Shown here in pieces: positions 1 to 9,109 of a stretch of 64,000 bases of DNA (the stretch's first letter is position 1; every line of letters starts with the position of its first letter). The notes beneath the pieces were generated by a model. It had not been told where the DNA came from. It worked only from the letters and a program-made list of their open reading frames with translations, and searched no databases. This stretch comes from JBKBKN01 sp046294625 (lineage in GTDB: Bacteria > Bacteroidota > Bacteroidia > M30B66): assembly GCA_046294625.1 (NCBI GenBank), contig JBKBKN010000001.1, positions 62,001 to 126,000 of the forward strand. Reading direction: 5' to 3'. Position numbers and translations under genes: made by a program.

Positions 1-2648
1 CTTGCACCCGAAATATTTTGAGCGGTCAGATCAAGTGCACTGCCTGCACAAATTGGAGCATTGCTTAGCAGGTTTGGAGCAGCAGGGGTTGGGTTAATCA
101 CTACATTGGTATTTCCAGGCTGGCTGCTACATCCATTTACCGTCACAGTAAGCGAATATCCACCAGCCGCACCTAATGGTGCATTGGTAATTTGTGGATT
201 TTGAAGATTAGAGCTGAATCCGTTCGGCCCGGTCCAATTGAAAGTAGCTCCAGCAACCGCATCGGTGATGAGTGAAATAGTTTGCCCTTGACACACAGGT
301 CCAATATTAGTAGGTGACGGAGTTGCTGGTGTTGGTGTAATAAGCACATCTACGAAACCTTGATCAGTTATGCAACCGCCAATATTCATCACTAAGCCAT
401 ACTGACCAATAGAAGCAAGTGAAACATTGTTAATCGATGGACTCTGCGCTGTAGACGTAAAGCCATTAGGCCCCGTCCAGGCATAAGTCGCATTTGCGGT
501 TACGGGAGCCGAAAGCGTAAGTGTTTGTCCTTGGCAAACCGGTGCGTTGTAAGTAATAATCGGAGCCGCAGTTGACGCAAGTGATGCTGTAGTAACCGAA
601 GGCTGACTGGTGCATCCGTTAACTGTTACTGTTACACTATAGTCTCCTTCGAGATCAGTTGACATGTTACCAACAGTTGGATTTTGAACATTCGACGTAA
701 ATCCATTTGGCCCTGTCCAGTTGAATGATCCCCCCGGCACATTAGATGCACCAAGGTTTAATGTGTTTGCAACGCAAACCGGACTATTGCTGGATGCGAC
801 CGGAGCTTCGGGAATAGGGTTCACCACTGGGCTGATATTAGCAACTTGACTCGTGCAGCCATTTACTGTAACTGTGGCTGAATACTGACCAATCTGTTCC
901 GGGGCAAGATTGTTTATAGTTGGATTTTGTGTGGTTGAAGTAAAGCCATTCGGTCCTGTCCAGTTAAATGTGCCTCCGGCAGGCCCGGTGGCGGTAAGAT
1001 TTAATGATGAACCTAGACAAATTGGCGCGTTAGAACCCAAGATTGGTGGTGCAGGAGCTGCATTAATTATAACATTGGTAGTAGCTGGAGGGCTTGTGCA
1101 GCCGTTCACAGTAACTGTTGCCGAATAGGTTCCTGCATTTCCTGAGTTCGCGTTTGGAATAAGTGGATTTTGATCGGTGCTGCTAAATCCGTTTGGTCCA
1201 GTCCAGTTAAAACTGCCATTGGTTACATTTGAAGCATTAAGGGTTAATGCTCCACCGTCACAAAAGGGGCCACTGTTCGTAAGCGTTGGAGGATCGGGAA
1301 TAGGAGCCACATTTACTGTAACCGATTGTGTTGCTGTTGTTCCACAGAAATCTGTTACAGTTACGGTGTATGTGGTGGTAGTGGTAGGGTTAACATTTAC
1401 GTTTGCCGAATTGCCGGCACCGTTACTCCAAGCGTAATTTAAAGGAGGAAGCCCTCCAGTGCCTACAGCATTCAAAGCTACAGGACCGCTACCGTTGCAA
1501 ATGGCCGGTGCGTCTGAGACGGTAACTTCAACCAGGGGTTTGTCCATCAGAAATATCGTAATTGTCTCCGTCTGGTTACACCCTAAGTTGTAAGTGAGTG
1601 TAATCGTTTCGGTCATTTCCGGAAAGCTATCTTCTATACCCTGAATGCTTATGCTTGCTGATGTTTGACCAGCTGGGATAGTCACTGAGGTGGGAATATT
1701 CACATAATCTACACCCATTGTTGCACTACCACCAACTGTAAAATTAATTGTAAGTGGTTGATTGGTTGCAACAGGTCTGGAAAATAAAACAGTTGCTGGA
1801 GCACAACCTTCATAGGTTACATTGTCGCCGGCAAGTGAAGATACTGTTGATGTAAATGGTGCGCTACCGAAACTGTTTTCTTCCAAAAATACGGCAGAAT
1901 CATAACTAGAATCGCCTACATCGGCAATGATTAATTTGATGGTATATGTTGAGCAAGGAATCACATTGGCTGTGGCAGTGTAAACCGGTGTAAATGCATT
2001 GTATGCACAGGTGTTGCCGTTGTTTTGAATTACCGGCATGGTGGAGACGGTAATCGGAGTGCTTGTTCCCGGCAATACCGCGATATTTTGTTCACCAGTT
2101 ATTCCCGGTCCGCTAATGAAGAAACCAAAAACATCGTTAAAGGCTGTATTTACCCATTGTGGCCACTCTTCAGATGCGAATACATATCGAAAAGTTACCG
2201 GTGTGGACTGCGGCACAAATTGAAAGGTAAGCATAGCGCGATCGTAAAACTGCTGATTTTGTGGAAATAGGGATTGAAGCTCGGGCACATTGGTTTGGAA
2301 AAAATCATGATTGGTGCTGGCAAATGCGCCTGATGTCATTGGATTGGAGATGCCTGCAACGAGTGGACAGCCCTGAGTGCCAATGAAAAGGTTGCCTGTG
2401 GTAGGCGCCTGTCCGGTAGTAAGAATTACACCACTATTTAATCCGATATTAGAATTAACGGCACTAAAGGTGCCCACCGCACTAGGAAATGCAGTGATTG
2501 TTGCATTGCTTGTAGTCACACCTTGTCCAACGAGATTGTCTACCAAGCTTTGTGCATTGGCTGCCGTGTTTATCGTAATTTGGCTTTTTAATGCAGCACC
2601 CCAAAAGATTAAGACAGCTATAGAGAAGAATTGTATTAGTTTATTCAT
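1..2648 (-). CDS. Giant choice-of-anchor L / Ig-like repeat surface protein (3' part outside window)
   Basis: The reading frame is open from an ATG at 2648 to the left window edge, giving 882 codons with no stop, so the C-terminus is missing. A signal peptide (about residues 1-23, ending KSQ) is followed by a choice-of-anchor L domain (about 24-270, with LVDNLVGQGVTTSNA and YVFASEE) and a Calx-beta-like segment (about 280-365, TINFTVGGSATMGVDY). An FCGT-containing Ig-like domain comes next, then at least five Ig-like repeats of about 81 residues, each with NWTGPNGF or AWTGPNGF and a pair of cysteines (PVC or PIC, then NGC). By analogy with the homologous protein at 3366-8531, a T9SS sorting domain is expected beyond the edge, but this is inference. 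The likely role is an exported adhesin or surface filament. A good promoter lies just upstream. Confidence 0.85.
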   Translation of the reverse strand, partial: MNKLIQFFSIAVLIFWGAALKSQITINTAANAQSLVDNLVGQGVTTSNATITAFPSAVGTFSAVNSNIGLNSGVILTTGQAPTTGNLFIGTQGCPLVAGISNPMTSGAFASTNHDFFQTNVPELQSLFPQNQQFYDRAMLTFQFVPQSTPVTFRYVFASEEWPQWVNTAFNDVFGFFISGPGITGEQNIAVLPGTSTPITVSTMPVIQNNGNTCAYNAFTPVYTATANVIPCSTYTIKLIIADVGDSSYDSAVFLEENSFGSAPFTSTVSSLAGDNVTYEGCAPATVLFSRPVATNQPLTINFTVGGSATMGVDYVNIPTSVTIPAGQTSASISIQGIEDSFPEMTETITLTYNLGCNQTETITIFLMDKPLVEVTVSDAPAICNGSGPVALNAVGTGGLPPLNYAWSNGAGNSANVNVNPTTTTTYTVTVTDFCGTTATQSVTVNVAPIPDPPTLTNSGPFCDGGALTLNASNVTNGSFNWTGPNGFSSTDQNPLIPNANSGNAGTYSATVTVNGCTSPPATTNVIINAAPAPPILGSNAPICLGSSLNLTATGPAGGTFNWTGPNGFTSTTQNPTINNLAPEQIGQYSATVTVNGCTSQVANISPVVNPIPEAPVASSNSPVCVANTLNLGASNVPGGSFNWTGPNGFTSNVQNPTVGNMSTDLEGDYSVTVTVNGCTSQPSVTTASLASTAAPIITYNAPVCQGQTLTLSAPVTANATYAWTGPNGFTSTAQSPSINNVSLASIGQYGLVMNIGGCITDQGFVDVLITPTPATPSPTNIGPVCQGQTISLITDAVAGATFNWTGPNGFSSNLQNPQITNAPLGAAGGYSLTVTVNGCSSQPGNTNVVINPTPAAPNLLSNAPICAGSALDLTAQNISGA

Positions 2649-2693
2649 AGGCGCTACGGTTGTTATTAATTCCTTACATTAAACTATAATCGT

Positions 2694-2725
2694 CAAAGTT
2701 ATAAATTTGTTGACAATTATCAAAA
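2694..2725 (-). promoter_or_regulatory. Bacteroidota promoter of the truncated giant gene
   Basis: On the minus strand TTTTG (2725-2721) is separated by 19 bases from TAACTTTG (2701-2694). This matches the TTTG / TAnnTTTG promoter of the Bacteroidota primary sigma factor. The start codon at 2648 would have a leader of about 40 bases. Confidence 0.55.
2702..2709 (+). promoter_or_regulatory. Possible -7 element for the phosphopantetheinyl transferase
   Basis: TAAATTTG fits TAnnTTTG and directly abuts the divergent -7 element on the other strand. No TTTG box is seen at the right distance upstream, so the call is weak. Confidence 0.25.
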
Positions 2726-2776
2726 GATGTGTGTTAATAAATTAACATACAAATGTTCATGTAGTTCAGAATCAAT

Positions 2777-3382
2777 ATGCATCAAATCAAAGTTTTACAT
2801 AAGACAAAGCGATATACTATTTTTTCCTTGCACTATGCACAAACCAACAGCAATCTAAGGGATGTAAGATTTTTGTTGGAAAAGGAAGCTCAAGACTATT
2901 TCCTTGAAAAAGTTCTTGGTTCGCATGTCAGAATCAGAAAATTACCGAGTGGGAGGCCGGTTTTAGATGGCTCTGATAAGCATATTTCTATTTCTCATTC
3001 ATCCGATAGATTTGTGGTACAGCTTTCCTCTTGCGCTAATCCGGGAATAGATACAGAACATTTTAGACCACAGCTTGTGCGTGTAGCGCCTAAATTTCTT
3101 TCAGAAAGGGAAAGAATTGTTTGCGAACAAAACGATAAGCTCAGGTTGCTGTGCCTGCACTGGAGTGCCAAGGAGGCGATTTACAAATCTGCTGATATCG
3201 CAGGGCTTTCGTTTGCACATCATATTCATATTGAAAGCATCGCATTTATTTCGGAAAACGAAGGATACATTTCCGCATTATTGAACACCCCAAGAATACA
3301 TTGCTCTTATCGATTGAGATTTTTTCTGCCTTCTAATGACGAAGCCATAGTGTTTGTAGATCAGATTACCGAACAAGCGTAA
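2777..3382 (+). CDS. 4'-phosphopantetheinyl transferase superfamily protein
   Basis: This 201-residue protein belongs to the Sfp-type phosphopantetheinyl transferases, which move phosphopantetheine from CoA to a conserved serine of acyl or peptidyl carrier proteins. The family signature is visible as SISHS (about residues 72-76), GIDTEH (about 95-100, Mg binding) and WSAKEAIYK (about 129-137). The length suits a compact single-unit Sfp/AcpS-like enzyme as found in Bacteroidota. It lies between two giant adhesin genes on the opposite strand and its last 17 bases overlap the 3' end of the second one. No carrier protein or synthase gene is nearby, so the target cannot be named. It may serve the housekeeping fatty-acid ACP. 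Confidence 0.85.
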   Translation: MHQIKVLHKTKRYTIFSLHYAQTNSNLRDVRFLLEKEAQDYFLEKVLGSHVRIRKLPSGRPVLDGSDKHISISHSSDRFVVQLSSCANPGIDTEHFRPQLVRVAPKFLSERERIVCEQNDKLRLLCLHWSAKEAIYKSADIAGLSFAHHIHIESIAFISENEGYISALLNTPRIHCSYRLRFFLPSNDEAIVFVDQITEQA

Positions 3383-6300
3383 CACGTCCATCAATTCTTC
3401 GCGGAGGGAGATTAAACTGATCTTTTACATAAATAACCCAAGCATACACATCCATTTGTGAGATATTCAAATTTGGATTGTTAAATAAGCGGCCATTCCA
3501 TCCATACTCAATATCGTTTGATTCAAAAACCAATTCGCCCCACCGGTTATAAATTTCCATTCGAAACTGTTGAATGTTGATACCAAAAGCCCTGAAAATA
3601 TCATTATACCCATCGCCGTTGGGGGTGAAAGCATTGGGGACATAAAAGCTGATTTCCGGATCAGATTTTAATCTCAGCTGTGCAGTATCGGTGCATCCGA
3701 ATTCATTGGTCACAGTTTGAATAATCAGATATTCTCCTTCATTTGGATAGAGATGTGAAGGGTTTCGAACTGTTTTGCTCGTGCCATCACCCATGCTGTA
3801 ATGCCAGCTTGTTGCGCCAATCGATTCGTCAAACACGTTTACCAACGGTTGCACTGTGGTAACTCTGTCCGGGTCGATCGAGAATCCGGCAATAGGTGCA
3901 GGGTAAACATATACAGTATTATGGCGGGTAAATGATGCCGAACAGCCTTCTGCAGTGGTAACGGTAAGTGTGACACTAAAATTGCCGGATTGATTGTAGA
4001 TGAATTGCGGATTCATTGTGCTTGAATTTCCACCGTTACCAAAATTCCAGCTGTAGGTCATGTTTGGCATATCTGATGATTGATTTTGAAAGCTCACATT
4101 CAAAGGAGGACAGCCCTCTCTGTGTAAGGCATCGAAATTGGCCACAGGCATTGGAAAAATACGGATAGAATCCTGATAAAGTGGCCCGTAACAGCCATTA
4201 TCATAAACCTGAAAAGTAATAATGTGTGTGCCGACCGAGTTGAAAGAAACGTTTGATGGGTTTTGCAAATTGCTCATGGGCAGGCTTGACTGATTTCCAA
4301 AATTCCATTCAAAATGTGCTCCTGAAGAAAAGTTTCCATTGGCGGTAAAGTCGAAACTATTGCCTTGCAAACATTGCCCTTCCGGCACTTGGATATTTGC
4401 CTGCGGAAGCGGCAGCACGCCGATGGTCATGGTATCATAAGCGGCACATCCGGCAAGTGATGTGGATAATACATAATTGAAGTATTGGGTTTCGTTACCG
4501 AGATTATTCAACGTCAGTAATGGATTGGGGGATTGCGAATTGCTCACGCCCGTGAAATTAAGCCACTGATAAACATGTCCGGGTAAACCTTCCGATCCTA
4601 TCTGCACAGTATCTCCGGAGCAAATTAGAAAGTCAGGCCCGGCATAGGATTCCGGTGTTGGTAGAATTGTCACAATGGCCGAACTTTCAATTGAAGGACA
4701 ACCTTGTTGTGTAACCGTTAGCGATATAGTTTTTGGACCAGGATTATTCCATTCAATATTATAAGGACCTGCACCTGTGCCGGAAACAACGCTTCCACCA
4801 CCAAAATTCCAATTGAAAATTGCGCCGTTTTGCGCATTCCCGGCAAATGTTATTGTGGTACCATAGCCTTCGCAGGCAATTGGAGCCACATTGAAATCTG
4901 ATGTGGGGATAGGCATCACTGTTACCTGAAATTGGGTAGGACTGGAAATACACCCATTTTCCTGAAGACTTAAAGTGACTGTGCGCACACCCGGAGTATT
5001 CCAAACTACCTCATAAGGCCCCATTCCTGAACCGGATTGAATTACACCTCCGTTAAAGTTCCATGAGTAATTTGCTGTGGCGCTTCCTGTGCCTGTATAT
5101 TGAATGGTCGCGGGTTGACCGGCACATACTGTACTGTTGAGTAAAAAATTTGATGTAGGTATTGGGAAAACGGTCACCGGCACAGTTTCTACAGGTGTAG
5201 TACAACCTGCCTGAGTAATCTGCAATGTGATATTTTTAATCCCCGGTGTATTCCAAGTGAGTTGAAAAGGACCTTGACCTGCACCCGTAAGGATCTGAGC
5301 ACCATCAAAATTCCAAGTATAGGATGCATTCGGCAGCCCATCGCCAAGATAAGTTACTACCCCATTTTCGCCTATGCAAAGAGGAGATGTAGCGCTGAAA
5401 TTGGTGCTAGGAATCGGGTTCACCTGCACATTTGTGATTTCTTGCACAGAAGAGCATCCATTTTCTTGTACTACCAACTGCACTGTTTTTATTCCTGGTG
5501 TTTCCCAATACACCTGGAGTGGTCCAGGTCCACTGCCTGAAGCGATGGTACCATTGTCAAAGTCCCAAATGTATGTTGAACCCGGACCAGCATTGCCGGA
5601 GTAGGATATAGTGCTTGGAGCAAATGCACAAACAGGAGAGAATGCGGTGAAACTTCCAGAAGGAATTGGCCTAACGTTTACTTGTTGTGTGCTAACAGGC
5701 GAAACACAACCGAACTGTGATACGGACAGGGAGATGTTTTTTACACCCGGAGTGTTCCATTGAATTTCATACGGACCTGCTCCTTCGCCCGAAATGATGG
5801 TCCCATTATTGAAATTCCATGAAAAAACAGCATTTGGATCGGCATTTCCGGTAAAGGTTACAATTGAAGTTTCATTCAAGCAGATGGGTGTTTGTGCTGT
5901 AAGTGTTGAGCTTGGTGTTGGGTTAACAATCACTGTATGCATCACAGGTTCTGAAGGACAGCCTGCAGCAGAATTTCCAATTAGCGTTATCACCTTGTTG
6001 CCCGGAGTTTCCCAGTAAACGCTGTAAGGGCCACCACCCGCTCCTGAAATAGGAATACCGCCGCTAAAATTCCAGTTAAATGTCATTCCGGGATTGTTTG
6101 GGCCGCTATAGTTAATGGTGGCTGCTTCGCCAACACAAACAGGCGATTGGTAATCGAAATTGATCACCGGACGCGGCAAGACTTGCACCGGTTGCACATT
6201 GTCAGTGGAGGTACATCCATTCCGTGAAACTGTTAAGGATATTTGGTAAGAACCGGTATTATCAAATAATATTTCATAAGGACCTTGACCGCTCCCGTTT

Positions 6301-8531
6301 ACAATTTGCCCTCCGCCAAAATCCCATGTGTATTGAGAGTTAGCCGGAGAGTTGCCTGTATAAGTCACCATAGCAGGTGTTCCCTGACATACAGGCGTAG
6401 AAACCGAGAAATTGTTTTGCGGAATACCTCTCACATTTACGACCCTTGACACCGTTTCGCCGGTACATCCATTTTCAGTTACGGTGAGAAAAATGGTTTT
6501 GTTGCCTTGTGTATTCCAGTTTACCAGATAGGGACTCGGGCCTGAGCCTGAAACCACATTTCCTCCGCCAAAATTCCAGTTATAAGTTGCTGTTGGTGAA
6601 GCGTTACCCTGATAAACAATTTCAGAGTTTTCGCCTACGCAAACCGGTGATGTGGCCGTGAAGTCGCCGGTAGGGGTAGGTTGAACAGTTACAAATACCT
6701 CATTTGGAGGAGATGTACAGCCATTCTCAGTTACAGTAAGTGTAACCCCATAAACGCCTACGCTATCCCACCTTATTTCAAAAGGTCCTCGTCTGCCGCC
6801 GGTTACAATCACGCCGCCGGGGAAGCTCCAACCATAAGCGCCGCCATCTGTTCCTGTTCCGGTATAAGTCACCACAGCAATTTGCCCGGCGCACACCACT
6901 GGATCAACTTCAAACTCTGCGGTAGGTGTAGGGTTTACATTTACTTGAGTTGAAGCTACAATCGATGAGCAACCGTTCATCACCACTTGCACAGTGATGG
7001 TTTTGATGCCCGGTGTATCCCAGCTTACGGTGTATGGACCTTGTTGAGAGCTGCTATTTACATTTGCCGCCCCATCGAAATTCCAAATATAAGTTGCACT
7101 AGGGGGCGCAGTTCCGGTGTAGTTCACCGTAACAGGAATGCCTGAGCAAACAAAGGGTGGTGCATTTAAAGAAGCTGTTGGAACCATCTCAATATTTACC
7201 ATTGGATTGGCCGTGCTCTGTGTTCCACAAAAGTCGGTTACCGTAACCGTGTAAGGAGTGGGCGCTCCTGGGTTTACCGAAATACTTGCTGAAGTAGCTC
7301 CTGTATTCCACAGATAGGAGTATGGCTGAACGCCTTCGCTGGCTGTAGCTGTCAGAGTGACCGGTCCATTCCCTTCACAAATGCTTACATCCGGAGCGAC
7401 CACCTGCACGGGCGGCCTGTCTTGGATGCTCAAGTTAATTTCTATCACGGTGCATCCTGCGAGAAAAGTAAGTAAAAGAGATTCCGCTCCTTCCGGAATT
7501 CCATCCTGAAAAGCTTCGACCGTGAGTGTGGTTGATGATTGATTGGCTGGTATCACCACTGTTCCTGAGAGTGCGGTATAGTCAATGCCATTGGTTGCAG
7601 TTCCGCCGATGGTGTAATTGATGGTGAGCGGATCGGGTTCTGCATCAGGTCTCGAAATGGTCAGCACGGCATTAGTGCACCCTTCGTACAAGATACCTGA
7701 ATTGTCGTAAGTGTCTGAAGTAACCGTGAAAGTGGTTGATGAGAAGCTGTTTTCTTCGAGAAATACTGCCGAATCGAAAATGTCATCAAATCCATCGGCA
7801 ATCATTAGTCGGATATGGTATGTCTGACAAGGAATCACCTGACGGTATGCCGTTAATACAGTTGTGAAACCATCGTATTGAACTGAATTGAGTGTATTGT
7901 TGACATAGAAAGCAGCGTTTCCAAGAATACAAGGGTCGTTGGTCGGGAATCCAAGAGCCCCCACGGTGCCATTATTAATGGTGTTTATAGTGACAGGAAT
8001 GTTGGTGGAAGGAACTACAGCAAGGTTTTCTGCTCCAACAATTCCCGGTCCGCTGATAAAGAAAGCGAAAGCATCGTTAAATTCAGAGCAGACATATTCA
8101 TTGTATTCTTCAGAAGCAAATACATATCGGAAACTGATGTAGTCTGATTGTGGGATAAAGTCAAATTCAAGAATGGCTCCATCTCTAGTAGGAGAGTTGG
8201 CAATAGCGTTTAGCGCAGGAATGCTTGGGCCATTGTTGCTGAAACCTGCACCTGCATTGTTGTTTGGACCCGGGGCAACGTTGATGCTCCCTGATGTGAG
8301 TATTACACCACTATTCAACCCAATATTTGAGTTAACGCCATTGAAATAGCCAACAGCAATGCCTTGTCCTGTGTAATTTGCGTTGGAAAAGGTGATACCC
8401 TGACCTACCAGATTGCTCACAAGCGCATTTGCCGAAACCGGTCCACCGCCCGTCACAGTTAGTTGAGCATGCGCCTCGCTCAACACGAAAAGCGCATACA
8501 TCAACAGGATTAACTTCTTTATTCGGTTCAT
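3366..8531 (-). CDS. Giant choice-of-anchor L protein with ten PKD-like repeats and T9SS type B sorting domain
   Basis: This 1721-residue protein begins with a signal peptide (1-22). A choice-of-anchor L domain (about 23-265) is followed by a Calx-beta-like domain (about 270-370), an Ig-like domain (about 372-449), and ten tandem PKD-like repeats of about 84 residues (450-1290). Each repeat reads approximately PIP..F...VC.G....Y.G......W.F.G......GPY...W.TPG.....L.V..NGC. Further PKD domains fill about 1290-1630. The end (about 1632-1721, YVPNAFTPNGDGYNDIFR then IYNRWGELVFES) is the gliding-motility-associated C-terminal domain (CHU_C, TIGR04131) that directs T9SS export. It is probably an extracellular adhesin. 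It shares its N-terminal architecture with the truncated protein at 1-2648, suggesting a paralogous pair. Confidence 0.9.
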   Translation of the reverse strand: MNRIKKLILLMYALFVLSEAHAQLTVTGGGPVSANALVSNLVGQGITFSNANYTGQGIAVGYFNGVNSNIGLNSGVILTSGSINVAPGPNNNAGAGFSNNGPSIPALNAIANSPTRDGAILEFDFIPQSDYISFRYVFASEEYNEYVCSEFNDAFAFFISGPGIVGAENLAVVPSTNIPVTINTINNGTVGALGFPTNDPCILGNAAFYVNNTLNSVQYDGFTTVLTAYRQVIPCQTYHIRLMIADGFDDIFDSAVFLEENSFSSTTFTVTSDTYDNSGILYEGCTNAVLTISRPDAEPDPLTINYTIGGTATNGIDYTALSGTVVIPANQSSTTLTVEAFQDGIPEGAESLLLTFLAGCTVIEINLSIQDRPPVQVVAPDVSICEGNGPVTLTATASEGVQPYSYLWNTGATSASISVNPGAPTPYTVTVTDFCGTQSTANPMVNIEMVPTASLNAPPFVCSGIPVTVNYTGTAPPSATYIWNFDGAANVNSSSQQGPYTVSWDTPGIKTITVQVVMNGCSSIVASTQVNVNPTPTAEFEVDPVVCAGQIAVVTYTGTGTDGGAYGWSFPGGVIVTGGRRGPFEIRWDSVGVYGVTLTVTENGCTSPPNEVFVTVQPTPTGDFTATSPVCVGENSEIVYQGNASPTATYNWNFGGGNVVSGSGPSPYLVNWNTQGNKTIFLTVTENGCTGETVSRVVNVRGIPQNNFSVSTPVCQGTPAMVTYTGNSPANSQYTWDFGGGQIVNGSGQGPYEILFDNTGSYQISLTVSRNGCTSTDNVQPVQVLPRPVINFDYQSPVCVGEAATINYSGPNNPGMTFNWNFSGGIPISGAGGGPYSVYWETPGNKVITLIGNSAAGCPSEPVMHTVIVNPTPSSTLTAQTPICLNETSIVTFTGNADPNAVFSWNFNNGTIISGEGAGPYEIQWNTPGVKNISLSVSQFGCVSPVSTQQVNVRPIPSGSFTAFSPVCAFAPSTISYSGNAGPGSTYIWDFDNGTIASGSGPGPLQVYWETPGIKTVQLVVQENGCSSVQEITNVQVNPIPSTNFSATSPLCIGENGVVTYLGDGLPNASYTWNFDGAQILTGAGQGPFQLTWNTPGIKNITLQITQAGCTTPVETVPVTVFPIPTSNFLLNSTVCAGQPATIQYTGTGSATANYSWNFNGGVIQSGSGMGPYEVVWNTPGVRTVTLSLQENGCISSPTQFQVTVMPIPTSDFNVAPIACEGYGTTITFAGNAQNGAIFNWNFGGGSVVSGTGAGPYNIEWNNPGPKTISLTVTQQGCPSIESSAIVTILPTPESYAGPDFLICSGDTVQIGSEGLPGHVYQWLNFTGVSNSQSPNPLLTLNNLGNETQYFNYVLSTSLAGCAAYDTMTIGVLPLPQANIQVPEGQCLQGNSFDFTANGNFSSGAHFEWNFGNQSSLPMSNLQNPSNVSFNSVGTHIITFQVYDNGCYGPLYQDSIRIFPMPVANFDALHREGCPPLNVSFQNQSSDMPNMTYSWNFGNGGNSSTMNPQFIYNQSGNFSVTLTVTTAEGCSASFTRHNTVYVYPAPIAGFSIDPDRVTTVQPLVNVFDESIGATSWHYSMGDGTSKTVRNPSHLYPNEGEYLIIQTVTNEFGCTDTAQLRLKSDPEISFYVPNAFTPNGDGYNDIFRAFGINIQQFRMEIYNRWGELVFESNDIEYGWNGRLFNNPNLNISQMDVYAWVIYVKDQFNLPPRRIDGRVTLVR
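4662..7184 (-). repeat. Ten tandem 252-bp coding repeats (PKD-like units)
   Basis: Residues 450-1290 of the giant protein consist of ten units of about 84 codons. The units have diverged at DNA level but keep W.F, GPY, TPG and two cysteines per unit. They are protein-domain duplications, not a mobile or CRISPR repeat. Confidence 0.8.
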
Positions 8532-9109
8532 AACAAATTATTTTGAATGCAACTGCGTGCATTTATTAACTCGCTTTCCCTTTTCCTTGAACCTTGAATT
8601 TTGAAGAATTCCCTAATTATCCTCGCAAAAAATAATGCCTGTAGGCAGCTGATTTTTTACCTTACAAAGTAAATTCAAACCAAGCTGAAGCTTTTTCGAG
8701 CATCATGGTCTTCCTTTCAGTCGTAAGTTTTTGTGTTTTTTTACGCAATTCATTTACTTTATTGCCTTAATATCAAGCCATTAAGTGTTAAACAAGGGTT
8801 TAAGCGAACTGCTTTCAGCTGTAAGATTTGTCATGGAATGACAGAGCGTGTTTAAAGTTGCACAAGATTGTTGCAATCATCCATCCGCATCACTCATCTG
8901 CACAAGGCGTTTTTTGCTATTGCCAAAGAAATACCTAATTTTATCCTAACAAAGTGAAATTATGCTTAACCACGGCAGATTCCATTCGTGAATTGTTGCT
9001 TTTTTGCAAATGGTAATGAAAATTCGGTTTTGTATTGAATTGATGCTTAAAACCATTGTTCAACCAAAGCTAAGCATTCGCTGTGATCTGTTTAAATAGT
9101 TAAAGAATC
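8532..9109. other. 578-bp divergent intergenic region without a recognised gene
   Basis: This is the longest non-coding stretch in the window, between divergent genes starting at 8531 (minus) and 9110 (plus). It is AT-rich and has many stops in all frames. It contains no tRNA, no clear terminator hairpin and no perfect TTTG-N19-TAnnTTTG promoter. The nearest approach is TACTTTG on the minus strand near 8666-8672, which lacks one spacer base. A regulatory RNA cannot be excluded. Confidence 0.5.

Noticed and set aside
450..2650. Short plus-strand reading frames at 910-1128, 1177-1437, 2025-2270 and 2377-2682
   Set aside because: They are antisense to the long uninterrupted minus-strand frame, whose translation shows clear domains; repeats of the adhesin create open antisense frames.
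4662..7184. Possible CRISPR array or satellite DNA from the regular repeat period
   Set aside because: The repeat unit is 252 bases, in frame and codes for PKD-like domains with diverged DNA; there is no short direct repeat with unique spacers.
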